Source of the DNA: Nocardia sp. XZ_19_385
Lineage (GTDB): Bacteria; Actinomycetota; Actinomycetes; Mycobacteriales; Mycobacteriaceae
DNA length: 64,000 nucleotides
Reading direction: 5' to 3'
Assembly (NCBI RefSeq): GCF_015355755.1
Contig: NZ_JACVEE010000006.1
Coordinates: 1-64,000, forward strand
This document shows positions 60,225 through 64,000 of the stretch, piece by piece. Every line of letters begins with the position of its first letter. Position 1 is the first letter of the stretch. A program made the position numbers and the translations under genes. Under the pieces are notes generated by a model. It ran no database searches. It was not told where the DNA came from and saw only the letters and a program-made list of their open reading frames with translations.

Positions 60225-61287
60225 GTTCACCTGGCTTGCGGGCAGGGCCTGTCACCACGTACGGCACAACCGCGCCGGAGGCCCGGCCGTCCGGTTCGAG
60301 GATCCACCCCATTCGCTTCGTAGCTTGCCGGACGATCGATGTATCGAGAATTTCACCGGACGGCATATGGCCTTCCAGCCACTCCTGGAACGGCAGAATC
60401 TCGCTGATCGACTCGAGCCAGGTGGTGACAACGAAGTTCGCGCGTCCAGCCACGGACATACACGTGCGTACGCGCGGCTCCGACATCAGCTGATCGAGCA
60501 GGCGCGGGCGGTCCACAGCGGGAGCGCGGCACCAGAAGCTGACCGTAACCGGCCACCGGGTATACGACTGTGCGATCTCGCATCGGAACGACAGCGCCCG
60601 CGAACGCAGCAAGGCGCCCAACTGCCGGCGCACGGTGGAGTCCGGCCGGTCGATCTGTTCGGCGATCGTCTTCGCGCTGGCCCTGCCGTCCCGCACCAGC
60701 GCCTCGGCGATCGTGAGCAGGCTCGGTGTCAGAGCCCGCAGACCCGGGGTTCCGGCCTCGACCGAACCGGCCTCGAGGCGCCGTAGCCGCTGGATTTGTT
60801 TCGGTTCCAGTGCGTTCAGCCGCCAGCGGCTGGCCTCCAGGTGGGACCGGGTGATGACATGGTTGGTGACCCTGGTTCCGCTCATCGTGGCGAGGTCGCC
60901 GAGCAGTAGTTGGCTGAAGTCATCCAATGAGGTGGCGATGACGGTGAGCAGCAAGCCGCCACGCACCTGATGGCTGATGTGCACGGCTCTGCGTTCATCG
61001 GCCAGCAGTCGGCTCAGGTGATCGAGTGTTGTTGCGGGCGCGTCGATTTCGATCAGCCCCACCACGTGGTTCGGCATGGTCGCGGGGTGCGGGTAGGCAG
61101 TGATCCAGGCCAGACCCGCTTCGGTCAGCCTGGCCCATCTTTTCGCAAGCGTCGCCGGAGTGCTGCCCATGATCGCGGCCATATCCGACCAACTGCCGCG
61201 CGGGCAGATCTGCAGAGCGTGAATGAGCGCCAGATCGTCTTCATCGAGAGCTTCGTGCACGAATCTGTGCCCTGGAGGGGTTCCCAT
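60217..61287 (-). CDS. Lrp/AsnC family regulator, duplicated domain type
   Basis: A 356-residue regulator made of two Lrp/AsnC modules. Module 1: DLALIHALQICPRGSWSDMA then GSTPATLAKRWARLTEAGLA, with the effector part NHVVGLIEIDAPATTLDHLS. Module 2: LVRDGRASAKTIAEQIDRPD then STVRRQLGALLRSRALSFRC, with VRTCMSVAGRANFVVTTWLE. Such two-module forms are common in actinobacteria. Divergent from the M20 amidohydrolase-MHS operon, a likely target. Confidence 0.9.
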   Translation of the reverse strand: MGTPPGHRFVHEALDEDDLALIHALQICPRGSWSDMAAIMGSTPATLAKRWARLTEAGLAWITAYPHPATMPNHVVGLIEIDAPATTLDHLSRLLADERRAVHISHQVRGGLLLTVIATSLDDFSQLLLGDLATMSGTRVTNHVITRSHLEASRWRLNALEPKQIQRLRRLEAGSVEAGTPGLRALTPSLLTIAEALVRDGRASAKTIAEQIDRPDSTVRRQLGALLRSRALSFRCEIAQSYTRWPVTVSFWCRAPAVDRPRLLDQLMSEPRVRTCMSVAGRANFVVTTWLESISEILPFQEWLEGHMPSGEILDTSIVRQATKRMGWILEPDGRASGAVVPYVVTGPARKPGEPT

Positions 61288-61379
61288 AATCGAATTCTAG
61301 AGATTCCACCGATTCTGCGGTTCCGGTCCGAGACTGTTCCAACTTCGCCTCGACGCACTCGGATGAATCGGATACCCCT

Positions 61380-62582
61380 ATGAATTTGCTCGAAGACGCC
61401 CGAGACATGCGGGACACCCTGGTCGCTCTCCGGCATGACCTGCACCGTGAGCCGGAGACCGGTCTGCATGTCCCCCGGACCCAGGAGAAAGTTCTCGAGG
61501 GCCTGCAAGGGCTGCCCCTGGAGATCAGCACCGGGTCCTCGACCACCTCTGTCACCGCGGTTTTGCGCGGCGGCGCGAAAGCCGGACAGTCGCCGACGAT
61601 CCTGCTGCGTGCCGACATGGATGCCTTGCCCGTCGCTGAACACACCGGGCTCGAATTCGCTTCGCGGAACGGGTCGATGCACGCGTGCGGACACGACATG
61701 CACACCGCGGCCCTCGTGGGTGCCGCGCGGCTGCTCGCACACCATCGCGACCACCTCGCCGGCGATGTGGTCTTCATGTTCCAGCCCGGCGAGGAGGGGT
61801 GGAACGGTGCTCGCGTGATGCTCGAGGAAGGCGTTCTCGAGGCCTCCGGCCGCCGCGCCGACTCCGCGTACGCGATGCACGTGATGTCCAACCGCGTCCC
61901 GTCGGGGTTGTTCGTCAGTCGCAAGGGAACGATCATGTCGGCGTCGCATCATCTCGATGTCACCGTGATCGGGCAGGGCGGTCATGGCTCCGCACCGGAC
62001 ACCGCACGGGATCCGATCGTGGCGACGGCGGAGATGATCATCTCGTTGCAGACGGCGGTGACCCGCGAATTCGACATCTTCGACCCGGTCGTGGTGACAG
62101 TTGGTGTGATTCGCGGTGGGGTCGCCCGCAACGTGATCCCCGATACAGCCGGATTCTCCGCCACCGTCCGGTGTTTCACCCCGGCAGCGGCAGCGCGACT
62201 GGAGGCGGTGATTCCCCGCGTGCTGAAAGGCGTCGCCCTCGCGCGCGGCGTCGAAGTCGATATCGACTTCCACAACGAGTACCCGCCGACGATCAACAAC
62301 GCCGCCGAGGTCGAGTTCGGCAGCCAGGTCATTCGCGAATTGCTCGGCGAGGAGCGGTATTTCGAGCCGGATCGCCCCAGCAACGGTTCCGAGGACTTCT
62401 CACAGGTACTCGAGGAAGTACCCGGTGCGTTCTTCGGGTTGGGGGCGTGCCCCCCGGACCTCGACGCCGACGCGGTCCCGCAGAATCATTCGCCGCGCGC
62501 GATGTTCTCCGACCACGTGCTTCCCGAAGCCGCCGCCGTCTACGCCGCCCTGGCGATCGAACGCGCGCGGGTGACGCTGTGA
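61380..62582 (+). CDS. M20 family amidohydrolase/peptidase
   Basis: A 400-residue zinc-dependent hydrolase of the HipO/ILR1 type (N-acyl-amino-acid or hippurate hydrolase). Seen: RHDLHREPETGLHVPRTQEK, the metal loops LLRADMDALPVAEHTG and MHACGHDMHTAALVGAARLL, the catalytic Glu pair in MFQPGEEGWNGARVMLEEGV, and the late metal ligand in NGSEDFSQVLEEVPGAFFG. The start ATG 61380 is separated by 92 bp from the Lrp gene. Its stop overlaps the transporter start (GTGA). Substrate would be an acylated amino acid or indole conjugate. Confidence 0.93.
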   Translation: MNLLEDARDMRDTLVALRHDLHREPETGLHVPRTQEKVLEGLQGLPLEISTGSSTTSVTAVLRGGAKAGQSPTILLRADMDALPVAEHTGLEFASRNGSMHACGHDMHTAALVGAARLLAHHRDHLAGDVVFMFQPGEEGWNGARVMLEEGVLEASGRRADSAYAMHVMSNRVPSGLFVSRKGTIMSASHHLDVTVIGQGGHGSAPDTARDPIVATAEMIISLQTAVTREFDIFDPVVVTVGVIRGGVARNVIPDTAGFSATVRCFTPAAAARLEAVIPRVLKGVALARGVEVDIDFHNEYPPTINNAAEVEFGSQVIRELLGEERYFEPDRPSNGSEDFSQVLEEVPGAFFGLGACPPDLDADAVPQNHSPRAMFSDHVLPEAAAVYAALAIERARVTL

Positions 62583-63904
62583 CGTCGGAAGCCGAATTGA
62601 CCGGCAACCAACCCGAGACATCGGCTCCGGATGCACGCCCGGGCTCGCGAAAGTCACTCATCGCCGTCGGTGCGGGAAACGCGATCGAATGGTTCGACGT
62701 CAGCTGTTATGCGAGTTTCGCGGCGTTCTTCGCTCCCCTGTTCTTCGACGGCCAGGACAAAGTGTCCAGTCTGCTCAGTACATTCGGGGTGTTCGCCGTC
62801 GGCTTCATCGCACGGCCCATCGGGGGTGTGGTCCTGGGGCGGTTGGCCGACCGCAGGGGACGATCGTTCGCGATGTTACTGGCGATCGGTCTGTCCTCCT
62901 TCGGGAGTCTGGTGATCGGGCTCGCCCCGGTGCGCGAATCGATCGGTGTCTTGGCCGCAGTGCTGCTGGTCAGCGCCCGTTTGATGCAGGGATTCGCCCA
63001 TGGCGGCGAAATGCCTGCGTCGCAGACCTATATCGCCGAGGTCGCGCCCGCGCACAGGCGCGGGATGTGGTCGAGCCTGACCTATATCTCGGGAACTTTC
63101 GGGGTCATCTCCGCAGCGCTGCTCGGAGCAGTACTCACCACGGTCCTCAGTGCGGATCAGATGTCGGCCTTCGGCTGGCGTATCCCCTTCCTGCTCGGTG
63201 CGCTCCTGGGTGGAGTCGCGTTCTATCTGCGCACCAATCTCGAAGAGCCCGAGGCTTTTACGAGCCGAGCGGGGACCGTTGAGCCCGGAACTCAGGTTTC
63301 GCTGGCCCGCAACCTCTACCAGCACCGCCGCACTCTCGCCGTCGTTGTCGCCCTGACCGCCGGCGCCACCGCCGCCTACTACTCGTGGGGCGTTTCCACT
63401 CCCGCCTACGCCATCAGCGCCTACGGGGTGCCCGCAGCCGGGGCGATGTGGGCAGGTGCGCTGGCCAAGGTGGTGTTCCTGGTCGCATTACCGCTGTGGG
63501 GCCTGTACTCCGACAACGTCGGACGTAAACCCGCACTCGTCAAAGCCACTGTGGCGCTGATACTGCTCCTGTTCCCGCTGGCATGGATCCTGCAAGGCGG
63601 CCAGTCGTGGCAGTTGTTCCTCACCATGGGTATCGCGCTCGTTTTCATCGCGGCCGCGAACTCGATCGGGCCCGCTCTGTTCGCCGAGATGCTCCCAACG
63701 GACGTCCGCGCAGTGGGGATCGGGCTTCCTATGTCGCTGGGGGTCGCGATCTTCGGTGGTACCGCACCGTTCCTGCAAACCCTCGCGACGTCCCATGGAG
63801 CGCCGGAACTGTTCACCGGATACACCGTGCTACTGCTCTGCGTTTCGTTGGCCACCTTGGTGTTCTTCGTCCGAGAAACCAAGGGCCGCGACCTATCCGT
63901 TTGA
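62579..63904 (+). CDS. MFS transporter, metabolite:H+ symporter (MHS) type
   Basis: A 441-residue uptake transporter from GTG 62579, whose GTGA overlaps the amidohydrolase stop. The MHS signature is at the N-terminus, GAGNAIEWFDVSCYASFAAF, followed by VGFIARPIGGVVLGRLADRR and MQGFAHGGEMPASQTYIAEV. MHS proteins import small organic acids, betaines or amino acid derivatives. Together with the M20 enzyme it forms an uptake-and-hydrolysis unit under the divergent Lrp/AsnC regulator. Confidence 0.92.
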   Translation: MTSEAELTGNQPETSAPDARPGSRKSLIAVGAGNAIEWFDVSCYASFAAFFAPLFFDGQDKVSSLLSTFGVFAVGFIARPIGGVVLGRLADRRGRSFAMLLAIGLSSFGSLVIGLAPVRESIGVLAAVLLVSARLMQGFAHGGEMPASQTYIAEVAPAHRRGMWSSLTYISGTFGVISAALLGAVLTTVLSADQMSAFGWRIPFLLGALLGGVAFYLRTNLEEPEAFTSRAGTVEPGTQVSLARNLYQHRRTLAVVVALTAGATAAYYSWGVSTPAYAISAYGVPAAGAMWAGALAKVVFLVALPLWGLYSDNVGRKPALVKATVALILLLFPLAWILQGGQSWQLFLTMGIALVFIAAANSIGPALFAEMLPTDVRAVGIGLPMSLGVAIFGGTAPFLQTLATSHGAPELFTGYTVLLLCVSLATLVFFVRETKGRDLSV

Positions 63905-64000
63905 AAGCCCCGCTGCGATGATCGTGCGAACCGAAGGTATGGGGCATTGCGCAATATGGGCCCGGGCTCGAAATGTATTGGGGTTCTTTCGCATTCGGCC
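63905..64000. other. End of window, no gene
   Basis: The last 96 bases follow the transporter stop. No hairpin is evident, and no open frame with protein character begins before the edge. Confidence 0.35.

Overview
The window is high-GC actinomycete DNA. The best fit is Nocardia or a close relative. That rests on the families seen: Scr1-type XRE regulators with DUF397 partners, DUF4254, DUF3558, DUF5708 and MAB_1171c-like proteins, a DUF574-type SAM methyltransferase, BTAD/AfsR regulation and many TetR-type switches. This is inference from protein content. No rRNA, tRNA, CRISPR array, complete insertion sequence or phage module was recognised.

Layout. 1-4 kb is a worn region: the C-terminus of an unidentified gene, a winged-helix protein, a broken MarR gene, a DUF1360 membrane protein and a SigB/SigF-type sigma factor lacking its front part. 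3.8-6.2 kb holds a MerR regulator divergent from an old-yellow-enzyme reductase, then a convergent crotonase separated by a strong hairpin. 6.3-10.2 kb (minus strand) is a compact three-gene unit: thioredoxin-reductase-like flavoprotein, cytochrome P450, glutamate decarboxylase. 10.4-13 kb has an FMN reductase and a luciferase-like monooxygenase (with a one-base frameshift), divergent from a TetR gene across a clear palindrome. 13-18.7 kb has a 1014-residue BTAD/NB-ARC/TPR regulator divergent from an FMN reductase-MFS-flavin oxidoreductase operon. 18.8-23.5 kb contains single genes: a secreted protein, VOC protein, anchored cyclophilin, methyltransferase and MAB_1171c-like membrane protein. 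23.5-28.4 kb is a molybdenum hydroxylase operon (2Fe-2S, FAD, Moco subunits and an XdhC chaperone).

28.7-36.9 kb holds a secreted protein with five-residue GYD-type repeats fused up against an S41 peptidase remnant, then an alpha/beta hydrolase and a saccharopine-dehydrogenase-like gene that converge and share a near-identical 22-bp promoter element, followed by a PaaX-type regulator, a secreted histidine phosphatase, a DUF3558 lipoprotein and an AraC regulator. 36.9-40.6 kb has a tiny membrane protein (copy A of a duplication), a MauE-thioredoxin fusion, a peritrophin-like chitin-binding protein and an AT-richer lipoprotein hydrolase. 40.7-47.2 kb carries an Scr1-like regulator, methyltransferase and tandem-DUF397 protein, divergent from an XRE-TPR regulator and DUF4254 protein, then an FMN reductase-MFS pair.

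47.2-56.2 kb is the most accessory-looking part: a gene-poor kilobase, a Pro/Thr-rich secreted protein, a beta-lactamase-fold hydrolase, a three-gene operon built around a SUKH-HEAT-ParB-like fusion, copy B of the tiny membrane protein with the same promoter region, and a DUF6745 pair. 56.2-64 kb holds two TetR genes, an NTF2-like protein, an MFS exporter, a DUF5708 protein and an Lrp/AsnC regulator divergent from an M20 amidohydrolase-MHS transporter operon, which looks like an uptake-and-hydrolysis unit.

The strongest candidates for undescribed biology are the SUKH-HEAT-ParB-like operon, the duplicated leaderless small protein, the flavoprotein-P450-decarboxylase operon and the shared promoter element of the two convergent genes.
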